DNA of 64,000 bases from Branchiostoma floridae (Eukaryota > Chordata > Leptocardii > Amphioxiformes > Branchiostomatidae), in NCBI RefSeq assembly GCF_000003815.2, contig NC_049982.1, forward strand, positions 17,494,136 through 17,558,135. Reading direction: 5' to 3'. Shown here in pieces: positions 14,201-25,743 of this stretch (position 1 is the first letter of the stretch; every line of letters begins with the position of its first letter). The translations under genes and the position numbers were made by a program. A model generated the notes under the pieces. The model worked only from the letters and a program-made list of their open reading frames with translations. It made no database searches and had not been told where the DNA came from.

Positions 14201-15680
14201 AGGGCGGCAATCAAAGAACAAAGTGAGCAGAATTATATCGGAGAAACAGCCCGTTCTACCCGGCAGTACCCACGGCTCCTCGCGGCTCCAGCTATCAGGC
14301 AGCTTTCAACACCGGAGACCCGGCAAATGGGCCGTCCCCAGCCTCCATCATCCGCCCTGTGTTTGTTTTGCACACCGCCAAGCTGTTTTAATTAAAACTG
14401 TTAATTCCCTGAAATAATCGCCAATTACGCAGTAAACAGAGCGGCGGGTGGGAGGAAAGCCCAGCCGAGGCTGCTGCAGGATGGGAGACACGTGGGTCCC
14501 GTGTACTGACGTGCGTCACAGACACGCGGACACTTGGGCAACCCGTCACCATCAGGACACGTGCAGTAGAGTAGCAGCACATTAACGTTACGTGTGTTGT
14601 GTTAGACCAGTGGCTTTAGGAACGTATGATTCACGTCAAAGCAAGGTTGGAGCTTCAGTTCATGGCGGAGGTGGAGTGGCAATAAGAGATGGGATCAGAA
14701 ATTACAACTTTTACTCACTTTTAACTGAAGCTCAAAGTTTTACCTATTCAGTGTTTTGAAGAAATGACACCTGGCAACCCGAGTTACTTTATTCCAAACG
14801 TGTGGCTACTGTTTCCTGCCTAACCAGTGAATCTATCAAAAAAAGCTGAAGACAACCATAGATTATAACAGTTGGACATATATGTAACACCAAGTGAATG
14901 TCTTATAATTAGGCATAGGTAGATAGGAGGCTCCAGGTAAACATCTAAACCACTGCACAGTCGCTAAATGACGCAATTATTATTACACAATCTCTGTGAG
15001 CGGCAACAACAGCATAGAATGCTGCTTGTACTGGTTGTTGGGTCAGGTGCCCTGACTCAGAGATAGCCGCTTGATCTGTTTTAGCCCTGCCCACAAGAAC
15101 TTTAGCCCGTTATCTCAGGAATCACACTAAACGGTGTTTTAAAGTAAGAAAACAAGAGGGGGAATCTAGAAAATACTCTATTAGTATTACAGTTTTTGTT
15201 AATTTCGATTGTTACTGATCAGGCCGACTTTTACACTTCATCAATGCATGCTTTTGCTGTCACCGCTTTCAGAAACCGTTACGTTCAAGTTTGGCGCACG
15301 TCATAATAAAAGTGGTAGATCCTGTGGTAGACCGCAAAGATCAATTTTTAACTAAGTCATAGAAAGAAGAGCAAATGTTGAAATTTCATACTTGTTCACA
15401 CCGCGAATTCAACCAAAGAGATCATAACGTTAACTGTCATTGACAATAGACTGGCGCTAGATTCTACCTCAAATTCTCAAGTCATTCTACACCTCATTCA
15501 TTTATTTCCTAAAGCGTTTGGGGCGGGAATCTGGGTCCCGTTTTCCACCGCTAAGCTTGAGAAAACAAATAAAAGTCTAACGCTGCCAGCGGCACTAGCT
15601 TCCGAATGGGAACTTAAGGCGTGACCTTCATGAAAACAACGGCTCTTGATCATTCTCTTGCGTCTACTACTATCATAGTC
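11260..15680. other. Intergenic, no gene seen
   Basis: Only short overlapping frames without recognisable domains are present. A stretch near 14380-14440 carries several closely spaced TAAT/ATTA cores, and a TCF/LEF-like ATCAAAG lies near 14210. These are consistent with regulatory DNA but common enough to arise by chance. Confidence 0.45.
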
Positions 15681-17362
15681 ATTACCTGCATGTATGCAGG
15701 TATGGTTTTGATGCTGGTGGGAACTTTTCGGTAGCCGGGGATGTAGGGCGCTGTATCTCGTGAACGGATGGTGCGAGCACGACGATTTTTGGTACGTGGG
15801 TTGAGGGTGGTAGCCTAACACTCAGGTTTGATTTTGGGCCTCCTGGCGTTTGAACTTGACATTGCAGGTGGCATTTTTGGTGTTTTTGGGGCACTTTTGG
15901 CGCTGTGTGTCCGGAACGATACGCGCGATTGCGACGATTTTTGGTGCATGGGTGGGGGGTTGTTGCCTGTTGCCTAGGATTGACTTTGGGCCTTGTCGCG
16001 TTTGAACTTGACCCGGCAGGTCGAATTTTGTGTCCGAGAGGGGTGTTTCCGGAGTTATATCTTCTGAACGGCTGGTGCTGGCGCGATGATATTTGGCACA
16101 TGTGTCGGCGGTGGCTGAATAATGCTCAATTTTGATTTTGGCGCCCTTGGTGCTTGAACTTGACATTTTAAATTACCTTTTGTGCGGGCACGGGGCGTGC
16201 GCTGTATCTCCGGAACGCAAGGTACCATTGTGTTGCTATTTGGTACGTGAGTTGTTTGTGGTGTCCTGGTGGTCAGGTTTGATTTTGGGCCTCCTAGTGC
16301 TTGAACTTGATACTGTATAGGTTGATCCTGTTTTTGTGTGGTTGGGGCATCCTCCCAATATCTGCTTGGTTTTAAAAACAGATTATGGTTGGGTGTAGAA
16401 CCATCATCTGGCCTGGGCCACCTTCAATGTATCAGGTTACTTAGTGGCACTGACAGTTTGCCAGATGACGGGAGTGTACAAGATTATATATCTGTTGGTC
16501 AGGTATAATTGGAGTTTGCTTATTACCTGCATGTATGCAGGTATGGTTTTGATGCTGGTGGAAACTTTTCGGTAGCCGGGGATGTAGGGCGCTGTATCTC
16601 GTGAACGGATGATGCGAGCACAACGATTTTTGGTACGTGGGTTGGGGGTGGTAGCCTGACACTCAGGTGTGATTTTGGGCCTCCTGGCGCTTGACCTTGA
16701 CATTGAAGGTGGCATTTTTGGTGTTTTTGGGGCACTTTTGGCGCTGTGTGTCCGGAACGATACGCGCAATTGCGACGATTTTTGGTGCATGGGTGGGGGG
16801 TTGTTGCCTGTTGCCTAGGATTGACTTTGGGCCTTGTCGCGTTTGAACTTGACCCGGCAGGTCGAATTTTGTGTCCGGGAGGGGTGTTTCCGGAGTTATA
16901 TCTTCTGAACGGCTGGTGCTGGCGCGATGATATTTGGCACATGTGTCGGCGGTGGCTGAATAATGCTCAATTTTGATTTTGGCGCCCTTGGTGCTTGAAC
17001 TTGACATTTTAGGTTACCTTTTGTGCGGGCACGGGGCGTGCGCTGTATCTCCGGAACGCAAGGTGCCATTGTGTTGCCATTTGGTACGTGAGTTGTTTGT
17101 TGTGTCCTGGTGGTCAGGTTTGATTTTGGGCCTCCTAGTGCTTGAACTTGATACTGTATAGGTTGACCCTGTTTTAGTGTGGTTGGGGCATCCTCCCAAT
17201 ATCTGCTTGGTTTTAAAAACAGATTATGGTTGGGTGTAGAACCATCATCTGGCCTGGGCCACCTTCAATGTATCAGGTTACTTAGTGGCACTGACAGTTT
17301 GCCAGATGACGGGAGTGTGCCAGATTATATATCTGTTGGTCAGGTATAATTGGAGTTTGCTT
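15681..17362. repeat. Tandem 841-bp higher-order repeat, two copies
   Basis: Copy 1 spans 15681-16521 and copy 2 spans 16522-17362. They are nearly identical, and a third ATTAC start at 17363-17367 marks the junction. Each unit contains about four degenerate subunits of roughly 150 bp. Each subunit begins near a GCGCTGTATCTC-like word, passes through ACGATTTTTGGT and TTTGGGCCTC-like words, and ends near TTGAACTTGACA. A non-satellite block of about 200 bp follows. Open frames on both strands recur with the 841-bp offset and are repeat translations rather than genes. Confidence 0.9.
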
Positions 17363-17449
17363 ATTACTCTTTGTGGTGTTTCTAGAGCTGTTACAGTATA
17401 GTACTGAGTTTTAAGTTCCGGTACAAGTTCCTTTACCCTGTTGGCAATC

Positions 17450-17533
17450 ATGGTTGAACTTGAACTTAAACAGAAGAAGATGCAATTTTCTAATGTGGAG
17501 GAGAACTGTATAGAGTGTGGGCATAAGAGAAAG
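17450..17533 (+). CDS. Possible short first coding exon, unassigned
   Basis: An ATG opens 28 codons that are polar and charged and include a CIECGH motif (half of a zinc-binding CxxC pair). The frame ends at a good splice donor, AAG|GTATGTG. It starts about 80 bp after the tandem 841-bp repeat. I found no convincing continuation downstream, so it could be a remnant of a mobile-element gene or a chance frame. Confidence 0.15.
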
Positions 17534-19680
17534 GTATGTGTATGATTTGTCCTGTGTTTCTTTTTGTTTCTTTGGTAATGCCATTTCCATACTGTATACA
17601 GGTAATTTGTTGTTTTGGGCTAGTCATATTCGCTTGGTTTTTGGGCCTGCTTAATCTATGGTACAGGCAGGGTTAAGCGGTGGAGGCTTAGCTTTGTTCT
17701 GTTTTAAATTCAGTATCGTTTGTTGCATTTTGTCGCGGCAAATATATGATGAAATTCCCCTTCTAAGCAACTGCTCATTGGTTTGTGGGGATGTTTGCTG
17801 GGTGTTTGCTTTGACTACAACAGCTTCTGAACTTTTCAAAGCTTCCATTGCCAGCAGCTTGCCATCTATAAATGGGATTGACAAGGACATTTTTCATAGT
17901 AAATTATGCTGTTAAATTTGGCTTAGATACTACAGGAGATTTAGGTTTGGGTTGGATGGATTGAATGAAAATATCATACCACCCTGGGGACTAACTGTTG
18001 CTGCTGCATGGGGGCTACCACTATTCATGTTGTCTAATGTCTATGGAACTACAGATTAAAGTATCATTGGTCAAATTATGCGAGTAACATTCCGATGTCA
18101 AGTGAATAACACCCCAGAAATAAATCTTTAATGAATATCATTGGAAGAACACAAACCAAGGAGACTTAGCAGCTGCATTAGGTCAGTACATTGAAATAGG
18201 AAGATATTAGTATATCATGTGACAGAGTAACTACATGTGCATGGACCATCTGAGACAAAAAAGGTAGCGTCTCAACAACTTCAAAGTACTGTGGTTGGTT
18301 ACATACTTAAGAAATCCAAAATAAGTAATGTTCATCCCTGTCCAAACTTACAAATTCAGAAAATGGAATTTCAGAGTCAGACTTTTGCATGGTGCACAAC
18401 CAACACAGTAAAAAGCTCATTTTTCCAACCACGTACCACAGACAAAAAGGCAAAAATACACAATAGGTCTACAGAAACCCAATACATTTCATGCAGGCCT
18501 GAGGTCTACGAACTCTTGTTATAGACTGTGTTCATATGAACTCGTTGAAATCATGTGTTAACTCGTGTGTTAAGAATCATACAAAATCAGCGATCCCACC
18601 TTTGGTCTCATATTGATGATCCAGGAAGTATTTGTCTATACACCACCGTGCATTTGATGAGAACCTAGGTCATCCTCACTTTCATGTTCAATGCCAATTC
18701 TAAGAATGGCGCCACAATTCAATCTTGGAACGAATAAAAGTTTCCTCACAAACATTCCGACAAGCGCTGCACGCGAAAAACAGGAAACTTGCGATGAACT
18801 CCGAGTATCGCTATTTGAAACTGACAAAATGATGGGCGAACGCAGAAACAGATATGTCGAAGTTAACAGACGAAAAAAATCTTGGCCTATTTTTACTAGC
18901 AGGTCGGCCGAAGTTTTCTTTCGGTTTTCTTTCCTGAAAATATCCGGAGGTTCGAAGAGATTTCCTAAGGTTTGCCTGTGTGGATATCACCTTCTAACGT
19001 CCTGTGGTCCGTCATCACAACAAGACCAGCGGCGTATCTCATCACGGGTCTAATAGGTTAAGAGGGCCAGGACAGGGAACAAGGGGGGTTAACTCTCAGC
19101 CTGTGGGATTGGCAGGGGAAATGCCTGGACTAAATGTTGGGTCAGTGTTATACACGGAACATGTGAATGAAGAACTCCAGGCGTGGAGGATTCTGCAAGG
19201 GAAACATGAGCTTACACTGGGAGGACTGGGGTTGGTCACTCAACCAGCATTGTTCACGGGAGACATCGGTTAGTTTGGGCTTACACGTGCTGACTGCAGC
19301 TGCTGATTCCCTGCTCTTTAATTATGTGTAAGAAGCTTTAGGGGTTGAACTGTTGGTTTTTAGGCTTGGAGGGCAGCCCTTCTGGGAACTGACTATGAGT
19401 GTACGATCAAATAAACAATCAAAGATTATCAGTAGCCTGTGGTTCTATTCCAGGATAGTCTTTATCAGTCATATTTTCACTAGTGTTTGTTTTACAGTTA
19501 ATGGTGATAAACTGTGTGACTCATGAGTGTATGAATATATATCCATGTTCCTGCTGAGGATGGGTCTACAGTACAATGAAGACAATAGTCGAATGAGTAG
19601 AATGAGAAATAAACATTATAGTGATTAAAAAGTAAATTCCATAAAAGATACATCAAATGTTCCATTTCAAACTTTTTGTT
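17534..19680. other. Intergenic between the tandem repeat and CUTC
   Basis: Frames of 85-120 codons occur here (for example 18691-19053 on the plus strand), but none has a recognisable domain or paired splice sites that build a protein. The right end (19300-19680) presumably contains the CUTC 3' UTR, since CUTC terminates at 19681 on the minus strand. I did not identify its poly(A) site with confidence. Confidence 0.4.
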
Positions 19681-22600
19681 CTAATAGACACTCCATTGCA
19701 CAGTAGATTCAGCTATCTGGTTCAATGTTCGGACTCTGTCTGTGCTGGCCACTTTGTAGCCAAACTCGGGTGGTCTGAGCGCCCCTCCCATGCACACAGC
19801 CGTGTTCCTGTACGCCATGCCCGACTGTTTGAAGCTGCTGGCCGAACAGTGGAACTCCCTGGCTCCTGTCCCCTCCAGCACTCTGGGCAGGTTCCTCTCA
19901 TTGATGCCACCACCTCCACCAACACAAGCACATGTTACATGTATGTCTACACCTCACAGTGTCCTGGAAACATGGCATCTAGGTACTCAGCTTAGACATT
20001 GTTACCTCTGACTCCCATGGTTATAATGAAATAGGATGATACACAGAACTAGAAACTATGTGCAGACCTACTTTAGCCTGCTTCACATAAATGTTAAATA
20101 AATTCTTGTTTACCTGGTACTATGGTGATTCTTCCTCTGGCCTGGAAGCAAAAGAGAAACACTGTATTAAAGTCAAGATTACTAGCTGCGTATATGTGCT
20201 GACTAGACAAACATCCACTCCATGTCATTTGCTTGCATTGGTTTGCTAGCATCATCTCGAGAGACAATTACATTAGTTACCAGGCTTGAGAGTACACCTT
20301 TTTGTCTGTGAATAAAAGCATCTAGCTACATGGGACTTGGGCCAAAAATAACATTAAAGCACGAAATCTACGGTTCACTTTATACATTGTGCATGACTCT
20401 TGAAAAATGTCTGTTTAAAGGTCAGGCAGCATTACTTTAATTCCAGGCATTTCAATGTCGTCACAAAGCAAACTTCACACAATCACATTTCATCCAAATC
20501 TATTATAATGCTCATTAGCACTTGCGAAATAGGCAAAAACTTATCCTTGTAACTAAAGAGGTAGTTGTTATTGCAGAAAGTCAAGGGACTTCTGAGTTGC
20601 CAAGTTATCCCAGGGAAGAATGTCCCACTGACAGACACACCGACCTCAGGAGATAAACCAACATCCTGGCCATCCAAGCCATCTGTCCAATTAAAATGCT
20701 GATGACATATTTTGTTTATGGTAAAGGTTAGATAACCCCCCAAACTTGCAAGACAAACAGAAATAGAAAAACAAGTTGAAAGCCTTGAGTTGGAGGAGCA
20801 GCAAACAGAGAAGTTGAGGAGCAGGAAGGTCAGAGGTGCTGACAACCCGCTGTCAGTCCCTCCCACAGGGGCAGCCTCATTTCTAGTGTTTCAGTTTACG
20901 GTTCATCGAGGAATATTTTCAAAAATAACAGAAATAGGTCCCAATGTTTCATGAGGGCAGGGTGAAGAAATGCAATCTATTTGTGAAAAAACAGTGTGAC
21001 AAGGCTGCAAAGTAAACATGACAATCAAAATCACTTTTCCTGAGTCATAGAAGGACAAGTTTTCCTGACACACAGTTATAATGTCTAGTTCATGTCTATA
21101 ATCAACTGAAAACATCATAAATAGACAGAACAATTTGCTAGCACAGTTATCAAAAGGTTGACGTAAGATTAAGTTCAATTAAGCCAACTAAAAGCAGGTA
21201 CAAAAGTTCCTTTGTTTAGCTTCCACATATCCTGTTCTGTACCAGTGTTCCTGGCTGTTTTATCAGAACCTAATCACTCTGCCCAGAGGCACATCAAGGA
21301 GAATTATCAGCAATCACAACTTAAATGTGATATCCACCAGGTGCCTTCTTTAATTATGATTGGCATCTAAACTAAAAGCCAGCAAGGAATTTCTCTGGAA
21401 AGTCAATGTCAGTATGTGCAACAAGTAGACATAATCTAGTAAATATATACCATTTGCAGTAAAACACAACAGTCTTATGGAATTCCCAAACTACATAAAC
21501 ATAATTCACACTCCCTAAAAATCATACAACATAATGTTTTTATGTACTGTTAGAATATCACTTACAACAAGGACTTAAAGTCTAGACATCACTGGTACCT
21601 GTCATCTATATGATCTATGACACTCAGGTCAAAGGTCTGGATAAGGAGTTAGACTTGAGGGTTTTGTTACAATCAGTCATTAATTACAGGGGACTGAAGT
21701 CTCCTTATGATACATGCCATACCGCAGGTCTGGTTGGACAGTTTGTGTTTTGTGTAAATACAAGAATCTGTGCTACTACACTGATGGGTAACAATGATCC
21801 TACTGCCTCCAGACACATTGCTTGTACATGTACTTGACTTTGTTGAAGTCTTTGTTGTTTGACTTTGACTTCTATTTTCAAGCACCAATATGATTTCACT
21901 TATGTATCCTCTCACACATGACCTATAATGAACTAAACATTTTGACCTGCCCCAAGAGTTTCTTCACCAGACCTTACCTGTTCTGTGAGTTTTTTAAGGG
22001 TGGGAAGACCCTCCAAAACGGTGGAGTCACAACCACTGGTGAGCAGTCTCTCACAGCCCAGGGAGATGACATCCTCCAGGGCCTGGGAGGGGTCCTCCAC
22101 CATGTCAAACGCTGCAAGGGCACAATGGGCAGGAGTAAGGGATGGACAAGGATGGGTTGGGAGGGGATTTTTATAAAAATGCTGCTGAATATTGTTTTAG
22201 AAAACATCAAAACCAATTATCATACACATTTCGAACTCACATTTTTTACCGTTGAGTACAAAGTTGAAAAAAGTATAGTATTGCCTTCACTCCTGTTCAC
22301 TTTTGTGAACCTGTATCACCTATTTTCTCCACATTCTAATACCACTCCCCTGTCCCTAAGTAGCTTTGCCCACCTAAGGGACGCTAAACTACAATCTATG
22401 CCAAAGTGGCTACCTGCTAACCTACTAAACAATTACACAAGTCATGCCAACGTCTATGAGATAATATCCTTAATCACTTATCAAGGAACTCTGGTACTGA
22501 AAACAAGCAAACAGTTATTGTGCTTACAATACTTCATTAAAGTCACCCTTGGGAGAACACCCCTGTAAACTGGAAGGGTTGGTTACCCCTTCTTCAGGTG

Positions 22601-25307
22601 TCAAGCTCATGAATATGCTGGTCAGCAGTCTCCTGGTTCTTGTCCATCAGCAGGTTTTCAAAACACTATGTTTGGTCAAACTTTTCCACAAAGTATGTCA
22701 TCTACAGATATCAATCACAACGATGATAAACTTTGACTAACCTCTATGGAAAGTCACTGGCAACGGCCTTGCTAAAACTGAGAGGAAAGGCAAAAGAATG
22801 TAAAAAAATATATCTGTACCAATTCTTTATAGATAAACATTGAATTCAGAGATAGACATTTAAAGCATCAATGTGATACGGTTTGAAGTAAATGAGAATT
22901 ACCGATCAACTCCATACAGAGATCCTTGTCTATTCTGCCATCCCTATAAGTGTAAATGAACAAAAAGCATAGCACAGCTCAGACTTATAAATATAATCTT
23001 AAAACTTTCAATCATTAATGCCAATTACATAGTACAGTACTATCATGTTTACCATGTCTAACATTATGTGTAAGGCCATGTTGATTTGATTATATGGATG
23101 ACATCCTCTGGGAACTCCAAAATTGATGCGAGCGAGCGAATAAAAAAAAAAGTTTGGCCAAAAAAAAAAGTTGGCTTCAGTATGAAATCAATGTGGCCAG
23201 GAAGGTTGAACATAGGACTACAAACACCAAGTATGGTATACCAACAGTTAGATGTTGCGACCAGTACATCATACGGGTGCGAAACATTTTTTTTCTTCTT
23301 GGACCAATCTGAAATAAACAGACCTGAAAAAAAATCAGACGAACGGGGTTCGCCAATTGCAAAATGGACACACTATGTCGGCGGGTGTTTGGGGTCTTAC
23401 CGGCCCAAGAAGACAACAAGAGCGAAGTGAGTAGAGGTTATAGTCACGTGTACCAAGTTTCTACAGGCAAAGGTACAGAGACAGTTAGCCTTTATTACAT
23501 GAAGATGGGATTTTAAAATGCCAGGGGTGGTCCAATGATCCACCAAAGAGATTCCTTTGTAGCAAAATTGACCAATTACCATTGTTTTGAGTATTATCAG
23601 TTCTCAAGTTTCCAAAGACAATCAGGTCCAGGTTCACGTCCACCTGGAAATGATCCTCTGGACCTGAACGGGACCTATCCTGAATTTACTGGTACATGTA
23701 CAAACCCCTACCAAAAATACTTTTTTTTTCTTTCTGTCCTTTCACATCTTATTCTTTGACTTTTGAGATTTATTTTGGCATTCTATGGCATCAGTTATCG
23801 ATTTTCTGATACTTTTTTTTCAATCTATGGAATATTTGTGCTCATTTCACAGCTGCTTTGCACAATTTACTATGTGGTCCAAAACTTTTTTTTTTTTTGG
23901 AAATGGCCGAAAATTGGTGCGAGCGCGGATGTCATCCATATAATCAAATCAACGTGGCCTAATAACATGAAAAAAATGTTACAACAAATGTCAAACAGTT
24001 GGTAGATACTTTCTCAAGGCTTTTTCCTTTTTGTACTGTGGTTTCATTTTTTTTTCCATAAAAATGGACAAGAATCAAGGAAATGACTAGGTATGGATGG
24101 AGCAGCATTTCTTTAGGTACTGTATACATGTACTGCTTTAATTTAGCTCCAAATAATTTTGGGTACCCACTCTGTAAGTGCACCAAGCACTATCCCATCA
24201 GCACCCTCTTCCTTGGCCAGACACAGGTCGGCCATCATGACCTGTCGTTCTGTGATGCTGTACAGGAAGTCCCCACCCCGGGGGCGAATCATCACGTACA
24301 CGGGGATCCTCACTTTCTGCTTCACCACCCTCAGCAGCCCTGTATCAGCAAACAGGTCTGTCTGGTGGGTCTTTTCAAGATGTGTGAATAAGCTAACATA
24401 TGATGGGCAACGGATATGGTAAAATAAAAAAGCAGACTTGGTATTATCATATCAATAAGTAATATGTGAAGTAATCTTTGTTTTCATACTACATGGAGAA
24501 GTCTTCATCTTCATGTTATGCAAGGGGATAGAGATGTCAGAAAAAATAAATCATATTCAATTGAATTACACATTAGCATACATCTAGCATAAGTTGGAAG
24601 ATCTAGATCTTGCACATTAAACTGACTTACAAAATACTTTCATGATACTTGATAAGATGCTTAATAGTGCCAGTCTGTAGCATAAAAAGTTACAGGTAGG
24701 AGTAAAATGAATAGGCGTGCACAGCCCTATTCGTTTCCACAACTCACCTTCACCCTAATTCAGGTAGTTTTCAACCTGCAGTTCATACCCTAACTGCTAG
24801 AGGGAGACAATGACTGACCTAAAGTTGGAGTGGTCCCTCCTTCCATCAGGTTTCCACACAGCTCCAGCCTTGATGCACCTTTACCATGGAAGTAAGAGTC
24901 ATTACAAAAGATCTGGACTCAGATACAGGAATTTCTACAAGGATTCATTACCATTGCAAAATAGCAGTACCCAATTTCCGTAAAGGCGTAGGCAAACAGC
25001 ACAGATTTTAGCGTAATACAAATGGATTTTTTTCTGAATTTACTTTAAAAGTTATCTGTACCCAATATGCAGACCCTCATAAAGGGCAGGGTAAACAGAA
25101 TAATATTGCTAGTCCTATCTACTGGTATCACATGTCAAACAAATGGGGTTCCAAGAATCAAAACGACAAATTCTCAACATCTTATCAACATCTAACGTCC
25201 CGCTCACCTCCATCCTCCGCATTTACAGCTGACTCCACAGAGTCCACACACACCTCCATGGTGTACCTCGTCCTGCTTGCTGGGGACAGGGCACAGTTTT
25301 CAGTCAT
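19681..25307 (-). CDS. CUTC: Copper homeostasis protein CutC homologue
   Basis: CUTC is a cytosolic TIM-barrel protein implicated in Cu(I) binding and copper tolerance. Eight exons join in frame to 264 aa; human CUTC is about 273 aa. In coding order they are 25208-25307, 24819-24878, 24171-24339, 22903-22943, 22742-22771, 21978-22111, 20114-20141 and 19681-19913. All have GT-AG borders. Diagnostic segments are [97 protein letters not shown] and FHCSASS near the C-terminus. The start was set at the ATG at 25307, sixteen codons before the conserved MEVCVDS; that inner ATG (25259) or an upstream in-frame ATG (25388) are alternatives. Two coding exons are only 28 and 30 nt long. The intron between exons 3 and 4 holds a DNA transposon. 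The gene is head to head with COX15. Confidence 0.95.
23074..23959. mobile_element. PIF/Harbinger-like non-autonomous DNA transposon
   Basis: This lies in the intron between CUTC exons 3 and 4. The left end, GGCCATGTTGATTTGATTAT and onward, is matched inverted at the right end, with one difference over about 33 bp (through GGATGACATCC). Both ends are flanked by TAA (23071-23073 and 23960-23962), a 3-bp target duplication typical of PIF/Harbinger. The interior has A- and T-rich runs and no recognisable transposase, so it is probably mobilised in trans. Confidence 0.8.
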
Positions 25308-25529
25308 GTTGCTGTCATAAAGGATAAACTTTTGCAGATACTGCCTAAGCCTAAGTTTGGCCATTATAACAATATTCAAATTATTCAATGTTTACCAAGA
25401 ACATAGTGACCTCACTATTTGAGTTTTGATAGCACGAGGAGGTTTAAATTTATTTCATAGGAGTCATTTATCATCTGTCGGATATGCAACAGTCATGTTT
25501 TTGCATTCGGATACAAAAGTAGGGCAAGG

Positions 25530-25660
25530 CTATTGACATACTGGGTGTGTCAATAGCCAAATGTTTCCAGCTGTTGACACACTGGGTGTGTCAATAGACA
25601 AAATGTGTCCTGGTATTGACTCAGATACAAAATAGACCAAGCTATTGACAAATCGGGAAT
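25530..25660. repeat. Cluster of TTGACACAC palindromes, left of FAR1-like gene
   Basis: Palindromic units occur at 25530-25556 and 25574-25594 (arms TTGACACAC and GTGTGTCAA around TGG). A degenerate third unit lies near 25641-25662. The same palindrome family recurs beyond the other end of the FAR1-like gene at 27275-27345. Confidence 0.75.
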
Positions 25661-25743
25661 AGCCAAAATATTTCCAGCTAGTGACACATCCTTAGGGTTG
25701 ATACTAAGATTCCCACTAGACTTGCGTACTAGTATGTGTTCTT

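Noticed and set aside
15498-17199. Several 60-139-codon frames on both strands recurring every 841 bp
   Set aside because: They are translations of a tandem non-coding repeat; the frames exist on opposite strands at once and match no protein family I recognise.
23397-23582. CRISPR-like or other array structure near the A/T-rich runs
   Set aside because: No regularly spaced repeats; the region is the interior and flank of a DNA transposon, and CRISPR is not expected in an animal genome.
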